This document shows, in pieces, positions 34,351 to 42,872 of a DNA stretch of 64,000 bases. How positions within the stretch are numbered: position 1 is the stretch's first letter; every line of letters starts with the position of its first letter. Under the pieces are notes generated by a model that ran no database searches, was not told the DNA's origin, and worked only from the letters and a program-made list of their open reading frames with translations. The translations under genes and the position numbers were made by a program. Origin of the DNA: VXNE01 sp965261535. Its GTDB lineage: Bacteria > Pseudomonadota > Gammaproteobacteria > Pseudomonadales > Azotimanducaceae. The stretch lies in the NCBI GenBank assembly GCA_965261535.1, contig OZ253469.1:3038001-3102000 (forward strand), in the 5' to 3' direction.

Positions 34351-35402
34351 GCGAGTGCGCGCAGCGCGCGATCACCCAGGTCGGGCGCGAGAGTCAGCTT
34401 GCCGGGCCACGCGATCAGGACATTCTCATGCGTCTCGACAAACGCCCCTTCGAGACGCCGTCCGTCGGGCTCGGCGCGATTGATCGACACCGTTTCAAAG
34501 GTTCGCTTCGACCAGTCGATCCACGGCAGCGCTTGTACGAGTTCCCGCTGGGCCGCGTCGATCTGATCGGCATCGCTTCGGTTCGCGCCGTCGGAGGCCA
34601 GCGCTCCGCCCAGGTAGTGATATCCTGGCAAGGTGGTGACAGTCAGGGCCGGCTCCGCGCGCATACCGCTGATGCAGTGCGCGAAGATCAGCTCCGGATT
34701 CGTACTGCGGACCAGAACCTGCTTGAGGGGGAGTCTCTGCATGCGCGTTGCAGCGCCCGCCGCGGCGGCGAGTTTCCCGTTGCCCGCGCCGGCGGCGAAG
34801 ACGAAATGTTCGGCTTCGACGCGGATGTCGGCATTCTGGAACGCGCGCACCGTTCCCTGATGCATGACCAGCCCGTCCGGCTCGACGGCCATGGGCAGCA
34901 GACGCCCTTCCAGCGGTGCCGCAAGCCGTTGCACGAGCCCGGCCACGTCGATCACGAAGTCGTCCAAGCGGTACATCGTGCCTGCCTGGCCTTCGAATGG
35001 CTGGGGATAGTCCGAATGCGAGAGCTTCTCAACGCGACCGCGCAAGAGCCTGCTGGCCAGAAATCCCGCGAGTCGCGCGCCGGGCGCGTCCGGCGTCCAG
35101 AGGTAGTAGCACTCCGATACCACACCCACGCCGCGCAGATCTATTTCGCCAGTGCCTTCGAGGCAGGCTCGCCAACGACGTGGCATATCCGAAGTTGCTT
35201 CGAAGGCGCGGGTCGCTGTACCGGCGAGCGCGTACTTGACGCCGCCGTGGATGAGCCCCTGCGACGCCATGGTCTGGGTGCCGCCGACTTCGCCGCGTTC
35301 GCAGACTGCCACATCCAGACCCCGGCTCACCAGGAGATTGGCGAGCCAGAGGCCGGCGACGCCGGCGCCCGCTATGGCGACATCCGCAGTCACCGTATGC
35401 AT
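34347..35402 (-). CDS. FAD-dependent oxidoreductase (DAO/GlpA-like)
   Basis: The 351-residue protein starts with DVAIAGAGVAGLWLANLL, a GxGxxG FAD-binding motif, and continues with SQGLIHGGVKYAL, typical of DAO-type flavoproteins such as glycerol-3-phosphate and D-amino-acid oxidases. PGYHYLGGAL and EGAFVETHENVLIAWPGKLT fit the substrate-binding half. It lies between a Rieske oxygenase (30 bases upstream) and the aldo/keto reductase (overlapping). The three minus-strand genes probably form one catabolic operon. Confidence 0.8.
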   Translation of the reverse strand: MHTVTADVAIAGAGVAGLWLANLLVSRGLDVAVCERGEVGGTQTMASQGLIHGGVKYALAGTATRAFEATSDMPRRWRACLEGTGEIDLRGVGVVSECYYLWTPDAPGARLAGFLASRLLRGRVEKLSHSDYPQPFEGQAGTMYRLDDFVIDVAGLVQRLAAPLEGRLLPMAVEPDGLVMHQGTVRAFQNADIRVEAEHFVFAAGAGNGKLAAAAGAATRMQRLPLKQVLVRSTNPELIFAHCISGMRAEPALTVTTLPGYHYLGGALASDGANRSDADQIDAAQRELVQALPWIDWSKRTFETVSINRAEPDGRRLEGAFVETHENVLIAWPGKLTLAPDLGDRALRALA

Positions 35403-35432
35403 CAGTTGTATCCGGCTACCGGGGCGGGCCGA

Positions 35433-36629
35433 TCACGCGGGCTCGAATTCGAGCAGCGGGCGGTTCAGTCCCCGCCGGTGGGCGTTGTGATAGTGGTGCA
35501 GGCCCGGCTCGTTGCGGCCGAAGATGATGTGCGTCTGCACGCCCGAGGCGGCGTTCGCCTGAACCGAGGCCGCGACCCAATAGTCTTCCTGTTCGACGAT
35601 CTGGTTGAACCCGGCAAAACGCTCGGCGTAGCCGTCCGGATTCTCCTCGAAGTATTGGCGCGCGTGCGGCGGGACATAGTAGCTATGTACCGTTCGGGAC
35701 TTCCCGGGATCTTCGCCGTCGGGAAAGATGCGCAGCATGTCGACCGAGCTCGGGTCGACCAGCAGGATGACATTGGGATAGATGAAGTAGACGCTCAGCG
35801 TCATCCGGCGGAAGGGCCATTGGTCCGAATCGCCCACCTCGTCGATGATTTCCATGAATCGGCGGCGCGCGAACACCATGCGGTAGTGGAGGCCGAACAC
35901 GTCGTGCGTCTGCAGGTTGCCGTGATATTCGGGCGTCAACGTGTTCCGGTGCAGCACGTCGAAGTGATAGTTCTCGCCGAACGTGTCGATGGCGAGCTTC
36001 CAGTTGATGTTGGCGCGGATCAATTGCGAGGCGCCATAAGTATGTTGCGGCAGGTTCCACTGCGTCATGTCGTCCACAAGCCCGCCGAGTTGTTGCGCGA
36101 CATCGATTTCCCCGCCGGGGGTTGGCTTGACCCACAACATGCCGGCGTATTCCGCGCTAGGCAGTTCGACGAGTCCCCGACTGGCCTTGTCGATGACCCC
36201 GAACGACGACTCGCGGTTGACGGCGAGAAGCTCCCCCGTGTTGCCATACGTCCATGCGTGATAGGGACAGGAAAACCGCGCCCCTTCGCCGCGGCCATCG
36301 GCGACCACCTGCGTGCCTCGGTGGCGGCAGACGTTGGCGAAGGCGCGAAAATGCCCGTCGTCGCCGCGCGTCATGAGAATGGGCAGGTCCGTCTCGCTGT
36401 CCGCCCAGTAGCTGCCTACTTTCGGCAAATCCGAGGACAGGCCCATCAGGAGGGGCGTTGCCCGGAAGAAGACGCGCTGTTCCTGCGCGAGCAGGTCGGG
36501 ACAGGTGAAGTCGGACACCGGACTCCTGACGATGCCGCCGGCGTCCGCCGTGCTACCGGTCTCGATGCCGTGCTTCAGGATGCCGAGCAGCCGCTGTTGT
36601 TCCGTATTGGGCATGATTTCCGTGATCAT
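35433..36629 (-). CDS. Rieske ring-hydroxylating oxygenase, alpha subunit
   Basis: The 398-residue protein has the Rieske [2Fe-2S] ligands C101-R-H103 and C121-PY-H124, then NINWKLAIDTFGENYHFDVLH, which holds the mononuclear iron histidines of the catalytic domain. The length is normal for an alpha subunit. No dedicated ferredoxin or reductase is next to it. It heads the operon with the FAD enzyme and the aldo/keto reductase and is divergent from a CoA-transferase. The substrate is not evident; ring or quaternary-amine hydroxylation are both known in the family. Confidence 0.85.
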   Translation of the reverse strand: MITEIMPNTEQQRLLGILKHGIETGSTADAGGIVRSPVSDFTCPDLLAQEQRVFFRATPLLMGLSSDLPKVGSYWADSETDLPILMTRGDDGHFRAFANVCRHRGTQVVADGRGEGARFSCPYHAWTYGNTGELLAVNRESSFGVIDKASRGLVELPSAEYAGMLWVKPTPGGEIDVAQQLGGLVDDMTQWNLPQHTYGASQLIRANINWKLAIDTFGENYHFDVLHRNTLTPEYHGNLQTHDVFGLHYRMVFARRRFMEIIDEVGDSDQWPFRRMTLSVYFIYPNVILLVDPSSVDMLRIFPDGEDPGKSRTVHSYYVPPHARQYFEENPDGYAERFAGFNQIVEQEDYWVAASVQANAASGVQTHIIFGRNEPGLHHYHNAHRRGLNRPLLEFEPA

Positions 36630-36716
36630 CTTGACTGCTGCTATCTACCATGCAACTAATCACGCAACAAGCTTGTGGGCAAAAGTGGCGCTGCGCTTCG
36701 GCGGCGGCGTTGTCGT

Positions 36717-37925
36717 ATGGACGAATATCTCTTTTCCGGCCTCAAGGTGCTTGACATGGCCACCGTCATTGCCGGCCCTGCGGCGGCGGTGATGCTGGCC
36801 GACTTCGGCGCCGATGTCATCAAGATCGAGAAGCCGGGAACTGGCGACATCATGCGGCAGGTCGGACGTACCACTACCATGCCCGGCGCCGACTCCGACT
36901 ACATGTGGAACCTGGAGGGGCGCAACAAGCGCGGCATCGCCCTCGACGTGAAGACGGACGAGGGTATGGAAGTGCTGCGCAAGCTGATCTCCGGTTGCGA
37001 TGTCTACATCACCAATATGCCCTTCGCGTCGCGCGAGTCCCTGGGATTGACGTACGACGACCTGCGGCCGCTCAACCCGGGCATGATCTACGCGTCGTTG
37101 ACGGCGTACGGCGAGAAAGGTCCTGAGCGGGAGGGTACGGGCTTCGACATGGTCGCCTACTGGGCGCGGAGCGGTCTGATGGATCTCATGCGCCAGCACG
37201 GCGCCCAGCCGATCGAAGGTTTGCCGGGCATGGGCGATCACCCCACCGCCATATCCCTGTACGCGGGGATCGTCACGGCGCTCCTGCATCGCGAGCGCAC
37301 CGGCGAGGGCGGCATGGCGCACACTTCGCTGCTCGCCAATGGCCTGTGGTCGGTCTCCGCGATCCCGCAAGGCATCATGGCGGGGGCGGACATTGGCAAG
37401 TACCGCGAGAGAAGGCGTGCGCCGCGAGCGTTGGGGCGGGTGTACCAATGCGCGGACGGACGCTGGCTGCAGTTCAACATGGTCCGAACGGAAGAACTTT
37501 TGTTCCTCATGTTTGACGCCATGGACGCCTCGCACCTGCTGTTCGACGAGCGTTTCGCCACCGAGCGTGCGAGATCCGAGAACAGGGAGGCGCTGATCGA
37601 CCAGATTGCGGAGATCATCGAACAGCGGGATTCCCACGATTGGATGGCACGGTTCGACGCGGTCCAGGTGCCGGTCAACCGGGTGGGCATCGTCGAGGAG
37701 CACGCAACCGACCCCCAGTTGCTGGACAACGGCATGATCGTCCCCGCTGAGGACGACGGGTTCGAAGTGCCGGCAGTCATGAATCATCCGATCAACGTCG
37801 CGAACCTGCCCAGGGTGGGTCCGAAAAGCCCGCCGAAACTGGGCGAGCATTCGGAGGAAATCCTGCGCGGGCTCGGGTACGACGCGGCGGCAATTGCCGC
37901 CATGCGAGAACGTGGCGTGATTTGA
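36717..37925 (+). CDS. Class III CoA-transferase (CaiB/BaiF family)
   Basis: The 402-residue protein opens GLKVLDMATVIAGPAAAVML, the CaiB family start, and has Asp144 in GTGFDMVAYWA as the catalytic aspartate. ATG 36717 is preferred over the upstream GTG-type start at 36675, which would add an Arg-rich tail. It is followed after 48 bases by the sulfatase on the same strand. It probably activates a carboxylic acid produced by the oxygenase group across the divergent promoter. Confidence 0.88.
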   Translation: MDEYLFSGLKVLDMATVIAGPAAAVMLADFGADVIKIEKPGTGDIMRQVGRTTTMPGADSDYMWNLEGRNKRGIALDVKTDEGMEVLRKLISGCDVYITNMPFASRESLGLTYDDLRPLNPGMIYASLTAYGEKGPEREGTGFDMVAYWARSGLMDLMRQHGAQPIEGLPGMGDHPTAISLYAGIVTALLHRERTGEGGMAHTSLLANGLWSVSAIPQGIMAGADIGKYRERRRAPRALGRVYQCADGRWLQFNMVRTEELLFLMFDAMDASHLLFDERFATERARSENREALIDQIAEIIEQRDSHDWMARFDAVQVPVNRVGIVEEHATDPQLLDNGMIVPAEDDGFEVPAVMNHPINVANLPRVGPKSPPKLGEHSEEILRGLGYDAAAIAAMRERGVI

Positions 37926-37973
37926 CGCGCTGCGAGAACCGGCTATCCGCCTTCCACAACCTCCAAAGAACCG

Positions 37974-39467
37974 ATGACCCGACCAAACATCCTTTTCTTC
38001 ATGACCGACCAGCAGCGCGCCGACGCCATGGGCTGCAGCGGCGGCTGGTTGAAGACTCCTCACATGGACCGAATCGCCAGGGAGGGCGTGCGCTTCAGCC
38101 GCTGCGTCACCACCACGCCGGTCTGCATTCCCGCCCGGGTGACGCTGACAACGGGCCGGTATCCGCACAACAACGCCGTTTGGACCAACGTCACCTACAC
38201 GCTGCCCGAGGACGCGGCGACGTGGATGCGAGTGATCCGCGACCTCGGCTACCGCACCAGCCTGTTCGGCAAGACCCACCTGCATCCGCACCGGGGCGAT
38301 CTGCGCGATAGCGAACACCTGCTGCACGCCTACGGCCTCGACGATGTCAACGAGATAGGCGGCCCCCGGGCGAGCGCTAACGTAGGCAGCCACATGACGG
38401 CGATGTGGGAAGAAAAAGGCCTGCTCGAAGCCTATCGCGCCGACTTCAAGGAGCGTTTCGACAACAAGCCGCACGTGGTCCGGCCATCGGTGCTGCCGCG
38501 GGAAGCCTATTACGATGTCTATGTCGGTCAATGCGCAAGACGCTACCTCGACGAATACGATCGCAAGGAGCCCTGGTTCTGCTGGGTGAGTTTCGGCGGG
38601 CCCCACGAACCCTGGGACACGCCGGAGCCGTACGCCAGCCTGTACGAACCCGACGCGATGCCGGCGCCGATTCCGCGCGCGGCGGACGACCATGACCGGC
38701 CACGGGGCTGGCTCGATCACCGCATGGAACATGGATCGCCGAAACTCGATCCCGGCGACGAGGCGGCCATGCGGGCGAACTACGCCGGCAACGTGACGCT
38801 CATCGATCACCAGATCGGCGAAGTCCTGGAGGCGGTGGAGAAGCGCGGCGAACTGGGCCGGACGATCATCGCGTTCACGTCGGACCACGGCGAAATGAAC
38901 GGCGACTGGGGCCTGATCTACAAGATGAACTTCCTCGGCGGCGCAGTGAGCGTGCCGCTGATCGTGCGCACGCCGGAAACTTCCAAGGAACAAATGCCGC
39001 CGGGGAGCGCCAGCGACCCGGGGCAATTGGTCCATGGACGAAGAGCTGGGCCGGGCCACGGGCGGGGCCGAAGGCACCGGCTGTGGGGCACGGCGGCGAA
39101 CGGCGGGCGCGTCAACGATGCGCCGGCGGAGAACTGTGATCTTGGTCCCACCCTGGTGGAATTGGCTGGCGGGGAAATCGAGTATCAGCAGTTCGCGAAA
39201 TCGCTGGTGCCCGCCATGAGTGACGGGTCGACGGCCCCGCACCGTGAAGACGCGATCTCCGAGATCCAGGGCGAAGTGATGTTGGCCGACGCCAAGTGGA
39301 AGACCGCCATCAACGACGATGGGCAGGTCTACCTGCTGTTCGACCTGGAGAACGATCCTGACGAAACGCGCAACCTCGCCGGGCTGGACGACTATCGTGA
39401 CGTGGGGGACGGTCTGCGGCTCCGAATCCTTGAGCGGATTGTTCAGAGTCAGCTAAAGGTACCTTGA
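37974..39467 (+). CDS. Sulfatase (type I, formylglycine Cys-type)
   Basis: The 497-residue protein begins RPNILFFMTDQQRADAMG, with the metal-binding Asp pair, and has C51-I-P-A-R in a CxPxR motif followed by TLTTGRYPHNN, the signature of type I sulfatases whose cysteine is converted to formylglycine. AFTSDHGEMNGDWG supplies the second metal site. A glycine/arginine-rich stretch at about 345-375 (for example GRRAGPGHGRGRR) is atypical and may hide compensating frameshifts. No signal peptide is visible, so it should be cytoplasmic. The formylglycine-generating-enzyme-like lipoprotein at 52923 is not adjacent. Confidence 0.85.
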   Translation: MTRPNILFFMTDQQRADAMGCSGGWLKTPHMDRIAREGVRFSRCVTTTPVCIPARVTLTTGRYPHNNAVWTNVTYTLPEDAATWMRVIRDLGYRTSLFGKTHLHPHRGDLRDSEHLLHAYGLDDVNEIGGPRASANVGSHMTAMWEEKGLLEAYRADFKERFDNKPHVVRPSVLPREAYYDVYVGQCARRYLDEYDRKEPWFCWVSFGGPHEPWDTPEPYASLYEPDAMPAPIPRAADDHDRPRGWLDHRMEHGSPKLDPGDEAAMRANYAGNVTLIDHQIGEVLEAVEKRGELGRTIIAFTSDHGEMNGDWGLIYKMNFLGGAVSVPLIVRTPETSKEQMPPGSASDPGQLVHGRRAGPGHGRGRRHRLWGTAANGGRVNDAPAENCDLGPTLVELAGGEIEYQQFAKSLVPAMSDGSTAPHREDAISEIQGEVMLADAKWKTAINDDGQVYLLFDLENDPDETRNLAGLDDYRDVGDGLRLRILERIVQSQLKVP

Positions 39468-39509
39468 ACCTGCGACATACACCTGCATCCACCTGCAGCG
39501 AGAGCTGGA

Positions 39510-40055
39510 TCACGCCAATAGTAGTTCGAGCGCCTTCGAAAGCCCAACAATCCCGGCGACCACCACGACCATAGAACGCAAATACTTGGACGACTGCTTC
39601 TCAAGCTCAGCTGCCAGCCGCAGTTCGAGCTTTTCGACCTCTTGTCTCAGATCCTCCTTGGTGGCGAACCGTTCGAGATCCTCCTTGGTGGCGAACCGTT
39701 CGAGATGCTCCTTGGTGGCGAACCGTTCGAGATCCGCTTTGGTGGCGAACCGTTCGAGATCCGCTTTGGTGGCGAACCGTTCGAGATCCTCCTTGGTGGC
39801 GAACCGTTCGAGATCCTCCTTGGTGGCGAACCGTTCGAGATCCACTTTGGTGGCGAACCGTTCGAGATCCACTTTGGTGGCGAACCGTTCGAGATCCACT
39901 TTGGTGGCGAACCGTTCGAGATCCACTTTGGTTGCGACGTTCTCGCTGACAGCTCCGCTGATCTGATCGACGACGGCTTCCGCCTGGGCATTGTCGAACC
40001 CTGCGCTAGACAACGCCTTGACGGCCTTATGTGTGTCGAAAGCGGGCATTGCCAT
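39510..40055 (-). CDS. DUF1640-like coiled-coil membrane protein with nonad repeats
   Basis: The 181-residue protein has a short head (FDTHKAVKALSSAGF), then eleven tandem 9-residue repeats of the form FATKxDLER, a coiled-coil linker, and a C-terminal hydrophobic segment (VVVVAGIVGLSKALELLLA) that should anchor it in the membrane. The layout is that of bacterial DUF1640/CCDC90-like proteins. Nine-residue MATKxDL-type repeats are known to build alpha/beta coiled coils. ATG 40055 follows AAGG and is preferred over the upstream in-frame start at 40133. Function is unknown. Confidence 0.8.
   Translation of the reverse strand: MAMPAFDTHKAVKALSSAGFDNAQAEAVVDQISGAVSENVATKVDLERFATKVDLERFATKVDLERFATKVDLERFATKEDLERFATKEDLERFATKADLERFATKADLERFATKEHLERFATKEDLERFATKEDLRQEVEKLELRLAAELEKQSSKYLRSMVVVVAGIVGLSKALELLLA
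39650..39940 (-). repeat. Eleven 27-bp tandem repeats within the DUF1640 gene
   Basis: The unit (plus strand GATCC, three variable bases, TTGGTGGCGAACCGTTCGA) recurs every 27 bases from 39650, with the last unit incomplete. Variation is concentrated in the codons for the x of FATKxDLER (Val, Glu, Ala, with one Asp-to-His change). The high identity suggests recent expansion, and the number of units may vary between strains. This is a coding repeat, not CRISPR: there are no spacers. Confidence 0.95.
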
Positions 40056-40272
40056 AGTTTCGCCCTTGGTGACGCTGATCTCAACCGGGATTCTAAAGAC
40101 CTTGGCGCTGGCCGTCGTGCGGCGAAAGCCCACGAAAGGAGTGCGCCTCGAACGGTGGTTTGTAGCGGAGATTGGCCATCATCGCAGGGCTGGCAACGAG
40201 ACGACCCGCCTCCGGCCTGACTAGGGCCCGTTATCAGGCACTAGCTGCCAGTGCGCGCAATGAACGCGCAGC

Positions 40273-41214
40273 TCAGCCGCACGCCTGGATCAGCGCCCGG
40301 ATGTACCCGAATATGAAGGCTTCCTCGACGCTTCCGCGCCCGCGGCCGGGCACGTGGTCGGGCACGACGATGCCGTCGAAGCCCACCTCCGCCAGCGTCC
40401 GCACGATTGCGGGCAAGTCGAGATAGCCGTTGTCCGGGAATGTCTCGTGAAAGTATGGTAGCGGCCCGGAAGTGTTGCGAAGGTGGATCTGGTGGATGTG
40501 GCCGGTGGGGCCGAATTCGCGGATGGCCGCGACGATGTCTTCGCCTTCGCCAGAGGGTCCCGGCATCTCGGAGAAGGTGCCGACGCAGAAAAGGATGCCC
40601 GCGTGGTTATCGCCGCCAGTACGCTCGATGGCGTTGCGGTAGGCGTCCGTGCTGCGGAAGATGCGCGCCACCCCCTGGTGGGTCAGGGGCGGATCATTCG
40701 GATGCAACTGCAGCTTGACGCCGGCCTCCCTTGCGACCGGAAGCACGCGCTCCATGAAGTAGTCGTAGTTGGCCCACATCGTGTCGTCGTCGTATTGCGT
40801 GTCATAGGCGTCCGGCAGTGCCAGCGCCTCGCTCGCGCGGAGCTCCCGGGTGGACACGCCACGGGTCGTGGTCCTGCCCGACATGTAGGCGCCGCCGGTG
40901 TGCCAAGCATAGGTGGTGTAGTGGATTCCCAGCCGTCCGAGGTCGGCAAGGAACTCGTTGAAGCGGTCGATGGTGGCATCGCGACCGGGTAGGCCCAGGG
41001 TGAACTCGCGCGATGAGTAGAGGTCATCAAGCATGATTTCGTGCAGTTCGAATCCGGCGCCCGTCACCGTATCCCGGATGTCCCCCAACGTGTCCAACGT
41101 CGCGTCCTCGCTCTTGAGACGCACCTCCATGGTCTCCACGCCCATCTTGCGCAGGTAGGCGAAGTGGTCATCGTTGAGGTCTTGCGGGCGCTGGTGACTG
41201 ATGCCGAGTTTCAT
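40273..41214 (-). CDS. Mannonate dehydratase-family TIM-barrel protein (UxuA-like)
   Basis: The 313-residue protein reads KLQLHPNDPPLTHQGV, then IHQIHLRNTSG and FHETFPDNGYLD, and GIVVPDHVPGRG near the end, which are the metal- and substrate-binding loops of UxuA-type mannonate dehydratases. It is somewhat shorter than E. coli UxuA (394). The family dehydrates D-mannonate to 2-keto-3-deoxygluconate. Divergent members act on other acid sugars, and the neighbourhood contains no other hexuronate genes, so the substrate is uncertain. Confidence 0.75.
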   Translation of the reverse strand: MKLGISHQRPQDLNDDHFAYLRKMGVETMEVRLKSEDATLDTLGDIRDTVTGAGFELHEIMLDDLYSSREFTLGLPGRDATIDRFNEFLADLGRLGIHYTTYAWHTGGAYMSGRTTTRGVSTRELRASEALALPDAYDTQYDDDTMWANYDYFMERVLPVAREAGVKLQLHPNDPPLTHQGVARIFRSTDAYRNAIERTGGDNHAGILFCVGTFSEMPGPSGEGEDIVAAIREFGPTGHIHQIHLRNTSGPLPYFHETFPDNGYLDLPAIVRTLAEVGFDGIVVPDHVPGRGRGSVEEAFIFGYIRALIQACG

Positions 41215-41405
41215 TGGACTGTTCCTCCGTTAACCGCTGAATATGGTGATCTGGTGCTCCCGAGAATAGAGGAACGCCCAATGGGTATCCATCGTCCACG
41301 CGTTGCATTCGAGTGGATCCCGGTTCTGGACTCCCGCGGCTGGCCCACTACATCCATCGGACGGACGATCTATTCTTCGCGTCAACCCACGTGGAGGAGT
41401 CCAGG

Positions 41406-41813
41406 ATGTTCGCGCAGGGACTGACGCCCATTCTGAATGTTTCCGACATTCGAGCCAGCTTCGCGTGGTTCGAGAAGCTCGGATGGACCAAGGGCTGGGA
41501 GTGGGGTGATCCGCCTTCGTTCGGCTGCGTCTGTTCCGGTGAGTGCGAGATCTTCCTGTGCCTGGACGGGCAGGGGGGTCGAGGCCGCGGTTCGGCGGCG
41601 CGCACATTCGGTTCCGCCGGTGACGAGACCGGTGACCAGGGTGCCTGGATGTCAGTGTGGGTGGACGATGTGGACGCCGTGCACCGGCACTGCCTGGAGC
41701 AGGGTCTCGAGGTGACCTGGCCACCCACCGACATGCCGTGGCGCGTTCGCGAGATGCACGTGCGGCATCCCGACGGCCACGTGTTCAGAATTGGTCGCGG
41801 GTTGGACGAATAG
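41406..41813 (+). CDS. Glyoxalase/bleomycin-resistance (VOC) family protein
   Basis: The 135-residue protein starts LTPILNVSDIRASFAWFEKLGW and ends with MHVRHPDGHVFRIGRG, the beta-alpha-beta-beta-beta halves of a VOC fold. ATG 41406 is preceded by GGAGGAG at about 10 bases, so the longer in-frame start at 41313 is rejected. It is a stand-alone protein; metal ligands cannot be assigned with confidence. The role may be resistance or metabolite isomerisation. Confidence 0.82.
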   Translation: MFAQGLTPILNVSDIRASFAWFEKLGWTKGWEWGDPPSFGCVCSGECEIFLCLDGQGGRGRGSAARTFGSAGDETGDQGAWMSVWVDDVDAVHRHCLEQGLEVTWPPTDMPWRVREMHVRHPDGHVFRIGRGLDE

Positions 41814-41826
41814 TCGAACGCCTGCC

Positions 41827-42819
41827 TCAGTCGCGGTACGCGTCGGCAATCAGCTCGTAGGACCTCACGCGGTCGGCGAACGACGGCGTGATGGTCAGAA
41901 CGACCACCTCGTCCGCCTGGGTTTCCTCAACGAGCGCATCGATCTCCGCTCTTACCTCCGCACCGCTGCCGATGATCTGCCGCGAGCGCCTGCTGCGCAG
42001 GCGCTCCATATCGTCATCGCTGAACGGAGTGGCGGCGGCTTCTTCCAGCGTCGGCGGCGGACCGCGATAGCCCTGATCGCGACGAATGCGCTGTATCTCG
42101 CGCACTCGGCGGAACAGGTCCGCGCGTTCCGGGTCTTCCGTGGCGATGGCGAATACGCCGACCGAGGAGTACGGAGCCGGGAGGTGTTCGTCCTTGAATT
42201 CGTCGCGATAGCGGCGCATCGCCGCGACGGTCGCCTCCGGCGCGATGAAGTGGGCAAAGGAGAATGCGAGACCGAAGTGACCCGCATAGACGGCGCTGTC
42301 GAGGCTCGATCCGAGCATCCATATGTCCGGCGTGGTCGGTGCGTCCGGCGTGGCGCGAAGGCGCTCGAACGCCTCCGTGAAAGCCTTCTCGCCGGAGACA
42401 AACGCGACGAGGTCCTTGACCTTGGCCGGGTAGTACTCGATGCCGAGGGGGTTGCCGTAGGCGAGAGCGGCCGCCGTAAGGCCGTCGCTGCCGGGCGCGC
42501 GACCGACGCCGAGGTCTATCCGTCCGGGATACATGAGTTCCAGCATGCGGAAGTTCTCGGCGACCTTGAACGGCGAATAGTGCGACAGCATCACGCCGCC
42601 GGAGCCGATACGAATGCGCTCCGTCTCGCGCGCCACGCGGGTGATGAGAATCTCCGGCGTCGAGCTCGCCAGCGTATTCGAGGCGTGATGCTCCGCGATC
42701 CAGTACCGGTGGTAGCCGAATGCTTCGCAGCACTGCGCCAGCTTGATGGTGTTGTCGACGGCCGCACGCGCGTCCTCTCCGCGCGAGATCGGCGATTGAT
42801 CCAATACTCCCAACTTCAT
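41827..42819 (-). CDS. Luciferase-like monooxygenase (LLM class flavin-dependent)
   Basis: The 330-residue protein begins MKLGVLDQSPISRGEDA and contains YWIAEHHASNTLASS and RIDLGVGRAPGSDG, the hallmarks of bacterial luciferase-like FMN-dependent oxidoreductases of the MsnO8/YhbW type. It converges with the VOC gene, with 13 bases between stops, and is divergent from the Rieske oxygenase gene. A degradative role is likely. The substrate is unknown. Confidence 0.88.
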   Translation of the reverse strand: MKLGVLDQSPISRGEDARAAVDNTIKLAQCCEAFGYHRYWIAEHHASNTLASSTPEILITRVARETERIRIGSGGVMLSHYSPFKVAENFRMLELMYPGRIDLGVGRAPGSDGLTAAALAYGNPLGIEYYPAKVKDLVAFVSGEKAFTEAFERLRATPDAPTTPDIWMLGSSLDSAVYAGHFGLAFSFAHFIAPEATVAAMRRYRDEFKDEHLPAPYSSVGVFAIATEDPERADLFRRVREIQRIRRDQGYRGPPPTLEEAAATPFSDDDMERLRSRRSRQIIGSGAEVRAEIDALVEETQADEVVVLTITPSFADRVRSYELIADAYRD

Positions 42820-42872
42820 GCGGCGACAGTGTACATTCGATGCACCACGGCGCAGGTTGCGGGAGGACCAGA

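Noticed and set aside
34428..36659. 743-codon plus-strand frame
   Set aside because: It runs antisense through the FAD oxidoreductase and the Rieske oxygenase and shows no domain of its own.
36660..39242. 860-codon minus-strand frame
   Set aside because: It is the reverse reading of the CoA-transferase and sulfatase genes, both of which have clear motifs; high GC opens the antisense frame.
39650..39940. Tandem repeats as a CRISPR array
   Set aside because: The 27-base units are contiguous with no spacers and encode a regular protein repeat.
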